From Nocardia carnea (GTDB taxonomy: Bacteria > Actinomycetota > Actinomycetes > Mycobacteriales > Mycobacteriaceae): a stretch of 38,294 nucleotides of DNA. The first letter of the stretch is position 1. Each line of letters begins with the position of its first letter. The stretch is from NCBI RefSeq assembly GCF_029868325.1, contig NZ_JARWNW010000316.1:1-38294 (forward strand), in the 5' to 3' direction. Below are positions 23,743 through 31,895 of the stretch, in pieces. Under the pieces are notes generated by a model that saw only the letters and a program-made list of their open reading frames with translations, ran no database searches and was not told the origin of the DNA. Position numbers and translations under genes: made by a program.

Positions 23743-24219
23743 ATGACATCAGGGAAGCCCCGGAGTGAGACCCTGAACTCGCTACAGCTCGCGCTGCGTT
23801 TGCAGGCGACGCGGACCGTGCTGTTCCACTCGGCCGTCGCGCACCGTGCCGGTATCGCTGTCACCGACCTGAGCTGCCTGAACCTGCTCAGCATGGACGG
23901 CCCACAGACTCCGGGAGAGCTCGCACAGCACGTCGGCATCACCCGCGGCGGGGCCGTGACCGCCATGATCGATCGCCTCGAGCGGTCCGGGTACGTCGCA
24001 CGCCGGCGTGATCCGGACGATCGACGGAGGGTCCTCGTCGAGATCACCGCCAAGGCCGCACAACAAGTTTCGCCTCTATTCGCCGGGCTCGGGCGAGCGA
24101 TAGAAGAGCAGCTCGAAGGCCGCGACGCCGAATCGCTGGCGGTTCTCCTCGATTTCGTCACCACGTCGACGGACGCGCTGACTCGTGCGACCGACTCATT
24201 GCGCGGCTTTTCCGCTTGA
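23743..24219 (+). CDS. MarR-family regulator
   Basis: A 158-residue MarR protein. The winged helix is at about residues 45-115 (LSCLNLLSMDGPQTPGELAQHVGITRGGAVTAMIDRLERSGYVARRRDPDDRRRVLVEITAKA); the D-x-R-x-x-x-V wing motif is present. Flanking helices make the dimer. The ATG at 23743 follows GGAAGGAG. It is divergent from a small membrane protein gene over two operator-like palindromes, which suggests self-repression and repression of the neighbour, relieved by a phenolic or oxidising signal as is common in the family. Confidence 0.88.
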   Translation: MTSGKPRSETLNSLQLALRLQATRTVLFHSAVAHRAGIAVTDLSCLNLLSMDGPQTPGELAQHVGITRGGAVTAMIDRLERSGYVARRRDPDDRRRVLVEITAKAAQQVSPLFAGLGRAIEEQLEGRDAESLAVLLDFVTTSTDALTRATDSLRGFSA

Positions 24220-24650
24220 AGCAACCCGCTGTCGCGCAGTCGCACCGACCGTCCTCGGCGATGATTCGGCCGCGCCTACCATCGAATTCTCGCCGGCGAG
24301 CACAGATCAAGGCGTAAGGCAGGTCCGGATATCAGCGTCATCTGCCCGGGATAAGGGCGCAGGATCTGTCGACGTGCACGGAGCTTCGCGCCGACGCCCG
24401 GCACTGCTCGTCGACCCGCAGGCTCCATACCCGCAGGCTCCATAGCGGAAACACCCAGGGGTATCGGGATAGTTCATGGCCCAGGCCACGGCCCGAGTGG
24501 GAGGCGGTCGGAATCTCGCTGACCGTTCGCCGCCTGATCTCGAACCGATCCCCAAGTAGCACGACCCCGCGAAGAATGGTCGCCACGTCGTTCGACTGAA
24601 TGGAATTTCGGCGCGCAAACTCTGGTGTATTTTTGGTGATCGACCTGAGA
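24220..24650. other. Intergenic stretch with no gene
   Basis: About 430 bases between marR and the tRNA-Asn terminator. I see no frame with a start and protein-like sequence on either strand. It contains a 15-bp tandem repeat (24415-24444) and an AT-richer patch near 24590-24640. It may be the scar of lost DNA beside a tRNA gene, but no integrase or duplicated tRNA end is visible. Confidence 0.5.
24415..24444. repeat. Tandem 15-bp direct repeat
   Basis: The unit CCCGCAGGCTCCATA occurs twice, perfectly and back to back, in non-coding DNA. It looks like a slippage duplication; no function is apparent. Confidence 0.7.
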
Positions 24651-24696
24651 AGAACAGTAGGCCAAACCCAACTACCGGGCCTGACCTGCTATTTCT
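24651..24696 (-). terminator. Hairpin after tRNA-Asn
   Basis: On the minus strand the tRNA 3' end is followed at once by a stem with near-complementary 14-15-base arms (AGAACAGTAGGCCA against TGACCTGCTATTTCT on the plus strand). It matches the element at 6898-6943 in arms and part of the loop. Confidence 0.65.
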
Positions 24697-24697
24697 G

Positions 24698-24770
24698 CTC
24701 CCCCAACTGGACTCGAACCAGTAACCTGCCGATTAACAGTCGGCTGCTCTGCCAATTGAGCTATAGGGGA
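24698..24770 (-). tRNA. tRNA-Asn (GTT anticodon)
   Basis: A complete 73-base cloverleaf: acceptor TCCCCTA/TGGGGGA (one G-U pair), D arm GCTC-AATTGGCA-GAGC, anticodon stem GCCGA/TCGGC with loop CTGTTAA (anticodon GTT), variable AGGTT, T arm ACTGG-TTCGAGT-CCAGT, discriminator G. CCA is not encoded. All stems pair. Confidence 0.97.
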
Positions 24771-24975
24771 TTGCTCGGTGGTCCGCCCGTACCGGGCTGA
24801 CCGAGGTGAAACTTTAGCGTATGGGTGGGTGTGGGCCCAAATCGCGGGGTCGAGCTCACAGAACGCGGGGAAAGTGGGTGCGAGCGGGGCGGCTGCGGTG
24901 GAGTCGGATCGACAGGTGTCGGTGCGGTCGGGCAGGATGGGGCAGCACGGACTACTGGGAGGAGCTCGACCCAAG

Positions 24976-25224
24976 ATGCTGCGGTTGATCATCGGTATCG
25001 CTGCCGGTTATGTGCTGGGCAGTAAGGCCGGGCGGGCGCGCTATGAGCAGATCAGTGCCAGTGCGCGGGCCGTCGCGGGGAGCCCGGTGACCCGCAAGCT
25101 GGTGAACGTGAGCCGGCAGAAGCTATCGGAGAAGTTGAGCACCCAACCCAAGCTCGAACCCATGGAACCGCTGGACGAGCGCACCACGGTGATGGTGCCG
25201 CACGACCAGTTGCGCCGGCGTTAG
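24976..25224 (+). CDS. Small YtxH-like membrane-anchored protein
   Basis: An 82-residue protein that starts with a single glycine-rich membrane helix, MLRLIIGIAAGYVLGSKAGRARYEQI, followed by a basic helical tail (SPVTRKLVNVSRQKLSEKLS) and an acidic/basic end. The G-x-x-x-G-S-K-A-G-R-x-R-Y pattern is common in small actinobacterial proteins of unknown function. I chose the ATG at 24976; GGGAGGAG lies 13 bases upstream, rather far. It converges with dnaG, with 24 bases between the stop codons. Confidence 0.7.
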   Translation: MLRLIIGIAAGYVLGSKAGRARYEQISASARAVAGSPVTRKLVNVSRQKLSEKLSTQPKLEPMEPLDERTTVMVPHDQLRRR

Positions 25225-25248
25225 AGCAGGCCCGATCAGCGGCGAATA

Positions 25249-27171
25249 TCAGGTGGCGGCGAAGTCACCGCTGCCCATGGCCTGCTCGAGCAGGCTCTTG
25301 CGGTACTGCTCCAGTGCCACCAGGTCGCCGAACAGCGCCATATAGGTATCCGGGTCGTCGGTGGAGGAGACGCGGTGCAGGCGGGATTTCAGTTCCGCGA
25401 TCTGCCGCCCCACCAGCGCGGCCTGAGTGCTGGCGAGGACGCCGGTGATGAAACGCGGGATATCGCCGCTGGTTTTCACCGGCAGCGGTTCGCTCGCCAG
25501 TTCCGAGACCAGCGCGCGCAGAGTGAGGTCGTCGGTGTGGTCGGTGATCGCGGCGATCCAGTCGGCCCCGGAGAGACCGCAGCAGACACCGCCGGCTTCG
25601 GCCATGAGAGCGCGTACCGCGATATAGGCGGGGTGGGTGAAGGCCTCGGTTTCCAGGGCGTCGAATGCCGGACCGGCGATTTCCGGGTACTGGAGCCCGG
25701 CGGCGAGGGCTTGACGCTGGGAGCGCAGTACCGGGTCGCGCGGATCGGGGCGGGCGGCCGGTGGTGTGGGTCCGGTGTGCTCCACCCGGGGCGCTCGTGC
25801 GGGTGCGGCAGCGGCGCCACGTAACTTACGGGCCTCCTCGTCGACCCGGCGGTAGACGAGTTGCGGATCCTGCCAGCCGGTCCATTCGGCGAGCTGGGTG
25901 GCATAGCGTTTACGCAGGCCGTGGTCCTTGATCTGGGCGACGATCGGGACCGCCCAGCGCATCACTTCGACCTGGCTGTCATAGGTGAGGGCGCGGGTGC
26001 GGCTGTCTTCGCGTTTGGCGATCTCCTGGCGCAGCGCGAAATCGAACAGCGGTTCGCGGCGGGCGACCAGATCGCGCAGCGCGGCGTCACCGGAGTGCTG
26101 CCGCATCTCGCACGGATCCTGGCCGTCCGGGGACACCACCACATAGGTCTGCCCGGCCACTTTCTGATCACCGAGGAACGCTTTCAGGGCGGCGGCCTGA
26201 CCGGCGGCGTCACCGTCGAAGGTGAAGATGATCTCTCCGCGCCAGAAATTATCGTCCATGAGCAGGCGGCGCAGGATGCCCAGGTGATCGTCGCCGAATG
26301 CGGTCCCGCAGGCGGCGACGGCGGTTTTCACTCCGGCCAGATGCATGGCCATCACATCGGTGTAGCCCTCGACCACCACGGCCTGATGACTTTTGGCGAT
26401 CTCGCGTTTGGCGTGATCGAGACCGAACAGCACCTGAGACTTCTTGTACAGCAACGTTTCCGGGGTGTTGACGTACTTGCCCGGCATGGTGTCGTCGTCG
26501 AAGAGTTTGCGCGCGCCGAAACCGATGACATCGCCGCCGAGGTTGCGGATGGGCCACAGCAGCCGCCGGTGGAAACGGTCGATGGGGCCGCGGCGGCCCT
26601 GCCGGGAGAGCCCCGCCGCCTCCAGCTCCTTGAATCCGAACCCCTTGTTCAGCAGGTGTTTGGTGAGGGTGTCCCAGCCGTCGGGAGCGTAACCGCAGCC
26701 GAACTGGGTCCAGGCGGCCTCGTCGAAATTGCGGTCGGTGAGATACTTGCGAGCCATCGTGGCGTCGGGGCCGCGTAACCGGGCCATATAGAACTCGTGC
26801 GCGGCGGCATTGGCGGCGACCAGCCGGGAGCGGGTACCGCGGTCGCGCTGCACCGAGGGGCCGCCGCCTTCGTAGTCGATCCGGTACCCGATCTTGTCGG
26901 CCAGCTGTTCGACGGCCTCCACGAAACCGATGTGCTCGATCTTCTGGATGAAGGCGTACACATCACCGCCCTCATTGCAGCCGAAGCAGTGGAACAGGCC
27001 GTGGTTGGGACGGACGTGGAAAGACGGCGATTTCTCGTCGTGGAACGGGCACAGGCCCTTCATCGAATCGGCGCCGCCGCGTTTGAGAGCCACATACTCG
27101 CCCACCACGTCTTCGATCCGGACGCGCTCCCGAATGGCGGTGATATCGCGAGCTGGTATTCGTCCGGTCAC
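25249..27171 (-). CDS. dnaG: DNA primase
   Basis: A 640-residue bacterial primase that makes RNA primers for replication. The N-terminal zinc-binding domain has CPFHDEKSPSF...GLFHCFGCNEGGD (C-x2-H...C-x2-C, about residues 41-70). The catalytic core includes the TOPRIM glutamate in VVEGYTDVMAMH and the acidic pair in FTFDGDAAGQ. The C-terminal region (about 480-640) is the helicase-binding domain. GTG start. It lies 68 bases after dgt on the same strand, the order kept in mycobacteria (dgt Rv2344c and dnaG Rv2343c). Confidence 0.97.
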   Translation of the reverse strand: MTGRIPARDITAIRERVRIEDVVGEYVALKRGGADSMKGLCPFHDEKSPSFHVRPNHGLFHCFGCNEGGDVYAFIQKIEHIGFVEAVEQLADKIGYRIDYEGGGPSVQRDRGTRSRLVAANAAAHEFYMARLRGPDATMARKYLTDRNFDEAAWTQFGCGYAPDGWDTLTKHLLNKGFGFKELEAAGLSRQGRRGPIDRFHRRLLWPIRNLGGDVIGFGARKLFDDDTMPGKYVNTPETLLYKKSQVLFGLDHAKREIAKSHQAVVVEGYTDVMAMHLAGVKTAVAACGTAFGDDHLGILRRLLMDDNFWRGEIIFTFDGDAAGQAAALKAFLGDQKVAGQTYVVVSPDGQDPCEMRQHSGDAALRDLVARREPLFDFALRQEIAKREDSRTRALTYDSQVEVMRWAVPIVAQIKDHGLRKRYATQLAEWTGWQDPQLVYRRVDEEARKLRGAAAAPARAPRVEHTGPTPPAARPDPRDPVLRSQRQALAAGLQYPEIAGPAFDALETEAFTHPAYIAVRALMAEAGGVCCGLSGADWIAAITDHTDDLTLRALVSELASEPLPVKTSGDIPRFITGVLASTQAALVGRQIAELKSRLHRVSSTDDPDTYMALFGDLVALEQYRKSLLEQAMGSGDFAAT

Positions 27172-27239
27172 GGGAACGAGTCTAGGCCAGCGGGCACAGT
27201 CCGGGACCCGAGCACCCTGTGCGCGAACTCACCGCTCGT

Positions 27240-28532
27240 TCACAGTTGCGCGGCGACGCGTTCGAGCCGGCTCTCGGTGTAGGAGGCGATCTGATCGGCG
27301 ATCACCCGCACCCGGGCGGTGTCGTCGGCGGCGGCGTCCCACCACGGTTTCAGCAGAGGGTCGAGCGCGGCCGGCCCGGTGGCCAGCAGATGTTCCGCCA
27401 CGGCGATCACGCGGTCCCGCTGAGCGGCCTGCCGGAGTTTGTGGTCGGGATCGGACATGACGTAGCGCAGGGCGACGGTCTTCAACATCGCGACCTCGGC
27501 CGCGGCGACGGGCGGTACCAGCAGATCGGCGGAATAGCGGGCCGGCGGGCCGGACGCCGCCTCCTTCGTGGTGACCACTGCCGCGTTCGCGAACCGGCCC
27601 ACGAGTTCACTGGTGAGCCGCTTCAACGCGACCGAACTGCGCAGTGTGCCGTCGTAGTGGAACACATCGGCAACCACCGGCAGCTCCGACAGCCGCTGCG
27701 CCGCGGCCACCAGATCCTCGACCGACAGCGCGCGATGCTGCACATGCCCCAGCTCGGCCAGCGCCAGCCGCTCCACCGGGTCGGCCAGCGCGCGCAGATC
27801 GATCCGGCCGGCGATGATCCCGTCCTCCACATCGTGCACGGAGTAGGCGACATCGTCGGACCAGTCCATCACCTGGCATTCCAGCGCGGGCCGGCGTTCC
27901 GGGGCGTCCTTGCGCACCCAGGCCAGCCGGTCGGCATCCACCTCGTAGGCACCGAATTTGCCGCCCGGTTCGGTGCGCTGCCACGGGTATTTGATGCAGG
28001 CGTCGAGGGCGGCGCGGGTGAGGTTGAGCCCGGCGCTGTGACCGTAGGAATCGAGGACCTTCGGTTCGAGCCTGGTCAGGATGCGCAGATTCTGGGCGTT
28101 GCCCTCGAACCCGCCGTGCTCGGCGGCGAAGATGTCCAGGGCCTTCTCCCCGTTGTGCCCGTAGGGCGGGTGGCCGATATCGTGCGCCAGGCCCGCGAGT
28201 TCGGCGAGGTCGGGGTCGCAACCGAGACCGTCGGCGATTCCGCGGCCGATCTGGGCGACCTCCAGCGAATGAGTGAGCCGGGTGCGCGGGGTGTCGCCCT
28301 CACGAGGACCCATGACCTGCGTTTTATCGGCCAGGCGGCGCAGTGCGGCCGAATGCAGCACGCGGGCACGGTCGCGCGCGAATTCGCTGCGGTGCCCGTT
28401 GCCGGCTGAGCCGGCCTCAGCACCGTTGCCGGCCGAGCCGGCCTCGGCACCGTTGCCGCCGGCGTCGACCAGGCCGGCCGTTTTGGGGGCCTCGGTGACC
28501 AGGCGTTCCCGGTCGTGCTCGGTGTAGGTCAT
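27240..28532 (-). CDS. dgt: Deoxyguanosinetriphosphate triphosphohydrolase-like protein
   Basis: A 430-residue HD-domain dNTPase, which turns dNTPs into nucleosides and triphosphate. The metal site is clear: TRLTHSLEVAQI (first His), then LAHDIGHPPYGHNGE (HD pair) and later DWSDDVAYSVHDVEDG. I chose the ATG at 28532 (MTYTEHDRERLVTEAPKTAGL), as in mycobacterial homologues. Between this N-terminus and the conserved HRSEFARDRARVLH lies a Gly/Asn/Ala/Glu stretch with two and a half copies of GNGAEAGSA, an expansion in a surface linker. It sits between the ydcF-like gene and dnaG, all on the minus strand. Confidence 0.95.
   Translation of the reverse strand: MTYTEHDRERLVTEAPKTAGLVDAGGNGAEAGSAGNGAEAGSAGNGHRSEFARDRARVLHSAALRRLADKTQVMGPREGDTPRTRLTHSLEVAQIGRGIADGLGCDPDLAELAGLAHDIGHPPYGHNGEKALDIFAAEHGGFEGNAQNLRILTRLEPKVLDSYGHSAGLNLTRAALDACIKYPWQRTEPGGKFGAYEVDADRLAWVRKDAPERRPALECQVMDWSDDVAYSVHDVEDGIIAGRIDLRALADPVERLALAELGHVQHRALSVEDLVAAAQRLSELPVVADVFHYDGTLRSSVALKRLTSELVGRFANAAVVTTKEAASGPPARYSADLLVPPVAAAEVAMLKTVALRYVMSDPDHKLRQAAQRDRVIAVAEHLLATGPAALDPLLKPWWDAAADDTARVRVIADQIASYTESRLERVAAQL
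28396..28449. repeat. 27-bp in-frame tandem repeat in dgt
   Basis: Two copies of a 27-bp unit (28396-28422 and 28423-28449; 2 differences) plus the beginning of a third encode the linker repeat GNGAEAGSA. The unit length keeps the frame, so copy number could vary without breaking the gene. Confidence 0.8.
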
Positions 28533-28596
28533 CGCACCAAGTCTGCCACCAGGGGGTGACGTTCCGGAGTGTCCGGCAGTACCAGCCGGTGAAGCG

Positions 28597-29295
28597 TTAC
28601 CGACCGGCGGTGTAGCTGAAATCGTCGGCCGAGAAATGGGTGAGTTGATACCAGAGCAGGGCCGCGGTCTCCCGGGCGATACCGTGCGCCTGCGATTCGC
28701 GGGTGTACACGGCGGGGCCGGTGCGGGTGGGCGCGGTCCACGCGTCGAGTCCGGCATCGCGGGCCATGGTGCGGGTGCGCAGAGAATGCCAGGGGTCGCT
28801 CACCAGGACGGCGGATTCGAGCCCGCGCTCCTTCATCGCCGCCGCCACGGCCTCGACGCTGCGCAATGTGTCGGAGCCGGTTTCCACGGCCAGCACGGCA
28901 TCCGCCGGGACACCGGCATCCGTGAGATACATCTTTCCCGATGCCGCCTCGGTGTAGAGATCGCCTTCCTGCTTCCCGCCGACCGTGATCACCAGATCCG
29001 AAACGCCCTGCTCGTATAGCTGCTCGGCCTGATACAGCCGTGCCTCGAACACCGACGACGGGGTACCCGAATACTGGGCGGCTCCGAGCACCACGATGGC
29101 GTCCGCGGGGGTGTAGTCCTCGATCCGCGCGACCTGCCACACTCGCACCGCGGTCCCGACCAGCAGCACCAGCCCCAGCACCACCGCGCCGCTGATCAGT
29201 CGGCCTGCCCAGCGCAGAATCGCGGCACCGATCCCGCGGCGTACGCGGGAATCGGTACGCGAGTCCGGTGGTGTACGCGCGGGAGCCCAAGTCAC
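28597..29295 (-). CDS. YdcF/SanA-like (DUF218) membrane-anchored protein
   Basis: A 232-residue protein with one N-terminal membrane span (LISGAVVLGLVLLVGTAVRVWQV, about residues 33-55) and a DUF218 domain outside or at the membrane. Motifs are ADAIVVLGAAQYSGTPSSVFEARLYQAEQLYEQGVSDLVITVGGKQEGD, then SDTLRSVEAVAAAMKERGLESAVLVSDPWHSLRTRTMARDAGL. Family members (SanA, ElyC, YdcF) act in cell-envelope integrity; the chemistry is unproven. It is upstream of dgt on the same strand, 64 bases away, and may share its transcript. Confidence 0.85.
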   Translation of the reverse strand: MTWAPARTPPDSRTDSRVRRGIGAAILRWAGRLISGAVVLGLVLLVGTAVRVWQVARIEDYTPADAIVVLGAAQYSGTPSSVFEARLYQAEQLYEQGVSDLVITVGGKQEGDLYTEAASGKMYLTDAGVPADAVLAVETGSDTLRSVEAVAAAMKERGLESAVLVSDPWHSLRTRTMARDAGLDAWTAPTRTGPAVYTRESQAHGIARETAALLWYQLTHFSADDFSYTAGR

Positions 29296-29574
29296 ATCGT
29301 CAAGTCTGCCAGGCAGGTTCCGGGCGCCGGGCAGCGCGGACCTCGAACCGGCAACCGCCGCGCTACCGGACCCGGATACCGTTCGCGCTGTTCAGAAGGG
29401 TAGCGGTACCGGGCAGCGCCATTGTGGCAATCGTGAGCAGCACCGAAATCCCTGCGCTACCGCGTAGATCGGGCCGGCGTTGTCGCCCGAATCGTTATCG
29501 GATTCCCTGGATGGGTAAGCGTGACCGCAGTGTGCCTGCGCCACGACGGACATCTGGAGCCGCCGGACGGCCGG

Positions 29575-29605
29575 TTGACCCTGACACGATGTCAGACCAT
29601 AGAAC
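29575..29605 (+). promoter_or_regulatory. MerR-type promoter with 19-bp spacer, near-leaderless gene
   Basis: TTGACC (29575-29580) and TAGAAC (29600-29605) are 19 bases apart, and the spacer begins with the perfect dyad CTGACA-CGA-TGTCAG (29581-29595). The expected RNA start, about 7 bases after the -10 box, falls 3-4 bases before the merR ATG at 29616, so the message is probably leaderless or nearly so. Confidence 0.75.
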
Positions 29606-29615
29606 AGGTGGCGTC

Positions 29616-30434
29616 ATGTTGAGTATCGGAGATTTCGCCAGGCACGGACGGGTGTCGGTACGGATGCTGCGCCACTACGACCTGATCGGGCTGCTGGTGC
29701 CCGCTCGGGTCGACCCCGTCAGCGGATACCGCTTCTATGAGGTCGGCCAGCTGACACGGCTGCACCGGATCATCGCCCTCAAAGAGCTCGGGTTCACGCT
29801 GGACCAGGTGGGCCGGATGCTGGACGACGCGGTGTCCGGCGCCGAGATGCGCGGCATGCTGGCCTTGCGCCGCGCCGACCTCGAACAGCGCATAGCCGCG
29901 GACCGGGAGCGGCTCGTCCGCGTCGAGGCGAGACTCCGGGTAATCGAGAAGGAGGGCACGATGCCTACCGACGAGATCGTGGTGAAAACCGTTCCGGCCG
30001 TCCGGATCGCCGAACGCAGTACCGTGGTCGCCGATTTCACGCCGGAGAAAATCGGGCCGGCGGTGGAGCGGCTGTTCACCGAACTGTGTGCCGCGCTGGA
30101 GCGAGAGCGAATCGAGTTCACCGGACCTGCCGTCTGCTATTACGACCAGCGCGCGGACGGCTCGGTGCTGGCACACGCGGGTATGCCGGTGCGGATCGAA
30201 CCCGTCGGCTCGGACGACTTCACGGTCGTCGATCTCCCGGAGATGCCGCTGGCCGCGACGCAGATCTACCGCGGCGATATGAACGGTGTCCTTGAACCAC
30301 ACCAGGACCTGGTGCGATGGATCGAGGACAACGGCTACCGCACAGCGGGACCCAGCCGCGAGGTCACCTTGGTCTGGGATGTGGACACCAGCAAATGGGT
30401 GACCGAACTCCAGGAACCTGTCGCCCCGAAGTGA
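29616..30434 (+). CDS. MerR-family regulator with GyrI-like effector domain
   Basis: A 272-residue regulator of the BmrR/TipA-like type. The N-terminal MerR helix-turn-helix (LSIGDFARHGRVSVRMLRHYDLIGLLVPARVDPVSGYRFY, residues 2-42) is followed by a coiled coil (about 75-115) and a GyrI-like ligand-binding domain (about 120-270: VKTVPAVRIAERSTVVADFTPEKIGPAVERLF...GPAVCYYD...AATQIYRGDMNGVLEPHQDLVRWIEDNGYRTAGPSREVTLVWD). Such domains bind drugs or other hydrophobic cations. I chose the ATG at 29616; the frame upstream crosses its own promoter. No target gene is adjacent, so it may regulate only itself and distant genes. Confidence 0.9.
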   Translation: MLSIGDFARHGRVSVRMLRHYDLIGLLVPARVDPVSGYRFYEVGQLTRLHRIIALKELGFTLDQVGRMLDDAVSGAEMRGMLALRRADLEQRIAADRERLVRVEARLRVIEKEGTMPTDEIVVKTVPAVRIAERSTVVADFTPEKIGPAVERLFTELCAALERERIEFTGPAVCYYDQRADGSVLAHAGMPVRIEPVGSDDFTVVDLPEMPLAATQIYRGDMNGVLEPHQDLVRWIEDNGYRTAGPSREVTLVWDVDTSKWVTELQEPVAPK

Positions 30435-30939
30435 CCCGCCGCTGCCGGAGCCGCCGCTGCCGGTTCCGGCAGACCGGTCCCGGTTCGGGCCGCGGTCCCG
30501 AGGTGCGGTCCCCCCGAATTCGATGCCGGCCTGGCCTGATCGCAAGCTGGCGGGACCGCTACCGGCGCGATTCGGGCGACGGACGCTGCGCGCCGGAGGT
30601 CACCGAGATCCTGGGCCGGCCGGTGGGCTGAGTTCCGGCGCGCACCCCTGCCCGAAAACCGGATGGAACGGACAATTTCGGCGACAAGCCGCCTTCGCAC
30701 GGTGAATATCCCGTGGATCAGGGTCGAACACCGGTAGATTGTGCTGCCGATACGGACAATTTGTGGTTGGCTGTTCGTCGGCGAGATCTGCTGCGTCACC
30801 AGCCGTTCCCCGGTGATCACGGATCCGCCCTTACTTATGCGTCAAGCCGCAATGATGCGGCATGCCTTTGGACTGATTTGGGAATCCTGGGAACAGGTGA
30901 ACGGCCCGTGGCCGTCTCGGTGAGCACATGGAGTACACG
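30435..30939. other. Intergenic stretch, possible remnant of a lost gene
   Basis: About 500 bases between the MerR gene and the cutinase gene. A TGCCGG-TT-CCGGCA hairpin near 30460 may end the MerR transcript. A plus-strand frame ending at 30631 closes with WRDRYRRDSGDGRCAPEVTEILGRPVG, which resembles the C-terminus of NmrA-like NAD(P)-binding proteins, but no start or upstream domain is present. The right part should hold the cutinase promoter; I do not see a convincing consensus. Confidence 0.35.
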
Positions 30940-31842
30940 ATGCCTGGATGGAAGAACGCCGCAGCCGGTCTGGCGGTAACCCTCGCCACTGTCCTTGCCC
31001 CAGCGGTGGCCACGACAACTGCCCATGCGGCCCCGGCGCATTGCCCCGGACTGTATGTGGTGGCGATTCCCGGAACCTGGGAGACCTCGGTAGACGATCC
31101 CGGCAAGGGGATGCTCGCCGCTGTCACCGACGGTCTGCCCAACGGCGCGTACACCGACTACGTCGCCTATGCGGCGACCGCGTTCCCCTGGGAGGGGGAG
31201 ATCTACGGCCGGTCCAAGAACGAGGCCGTTGCCGGTGCGCGCGGATTGATTTCGGATGTCTCGCGGCGCTGCGCCAACACCCGGTTCGCCCTGCTCGGCT
31301 ACAGCCAGGGAGCCGACGCCGCCGGTGATCTCGCCGCCGAAATCGGCACGGGCCTGGGCGTTGTCCCCGCCGACCGGGTCGCCCTGGTCGGGCTGATCGC
31401 CGATCCGCGCCGCTCCCCCACCGACAACCTGATCGGCCCGGCAGTGCCCGGTGCCGGCGCGGGCGGCCCCCGGCTGACCGGTTTCGGCTGGCTGAGCAAC
31501 CGCACCTACACGTTCTGCGCGGTGGGCGACCTGTACTGCTCCACCCCCGACGGTGATTTCGCCGCCCGGATCGCCGGGTTCTTCGCCCAGGTCTCGAATG
31601 CCGATCCGGCCCAGTTCGGCAACTATCATTCGCTGGGTATCGAACTGCTCAACGACGCGCTGGCCGCAGGCGGGCTCGGCCTGCTGCACGACCAGCTCAA
31701 CGGCGCCGCCTACGAGGAACGTAAACAGCAGGTCGACGATTTCGTGAAATCCGGTATCCACCAGAGCTACCCGAGCTACCGGGTCGCGGGCAGTGTCACG
31801 GCTCTGAGCTGGCTGCGGCAGCAGCTCGTCGCCCTCTCCTGA
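30940..31842 (+). CDS. Secreted cutinase-family serine esterase
   Basis: A 300-residue exported protein. The signal peptide MPGWKNAAAGLAVTLATVLAPAVATTTAHAAPA ends in an AxA site near residue 31. The mature part is a cutinase-type alpha/beta hydrolase: CPGLYVVAIPGTWET, nucleophile elbow FALLGYSQGADAAGDLA, and the second cysteine/aspartate region FCAVGDLYCSTPDGDF, with a His late in GNYHSLGIELL. Such enzymes (Culp family in mycobacteria) cleave lipid esters or polyesters outside the cell. I chose the ATG at 30940 behind GGAG; an in-frame ATG at 30928 adds 4 residues. It is a single gene ending in a strong hairpin. Confidence 0.88.
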   Translation: MPGWKNAAAGLAVTLATVLAPAVATTTAHAAPAHCPGLYVVAIPGTWETSVDDPGKGMLAAVTDGLPNGAYTDYVAYAATAFPWEGEIYGRSKNEAVAGARGLISDVSRRCANTRFALLGYSQGADAAGDLAAEIGTGLGVVPADRVALVGLIADPRRSPTDNLIGPAVPGAGAGGPRLTGFGWLSNRTYTFCAVGDLYCSTPDGDFAARIAGFFAQVSNADPAQFGNYHSLGIELLNDALAAGGLGLLHDQLNGAAYEERKQQVDDFVKSGIHQSYPSYRVAGSVTALSWLRQQLVALS

Positions 31843-31856
31843 CCTGGACCGACGCT

Positions 31857-31885
31857 ACGGCCCGGCCGCATACCGGCCGGGCCGT
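31857..31885. terminator. Bidirectional GC-rich hairpin
   Basis: Perfect 12-base arms (ACGGCCCGGCCG and complement) around CATAC lie between the convergent cutinase and MBL hydrolase genes. Confidence 0.8.
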
Positions 31886-31895
31886 CGGCATGTAA

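Noticed and set aside
24415..24444. The two 15-bp repeats as the start of a CRISPR array
   Set aside because: They are directly adjacent with no spacer, only two copies exist, and no cas gene is near.
24698..24770. tRNA-Asn as an attachment site for an integrated element
   Set aside because: No second copy of the tRNA 3' end, no integrase and no phage or plasmid genes are visible in the window.
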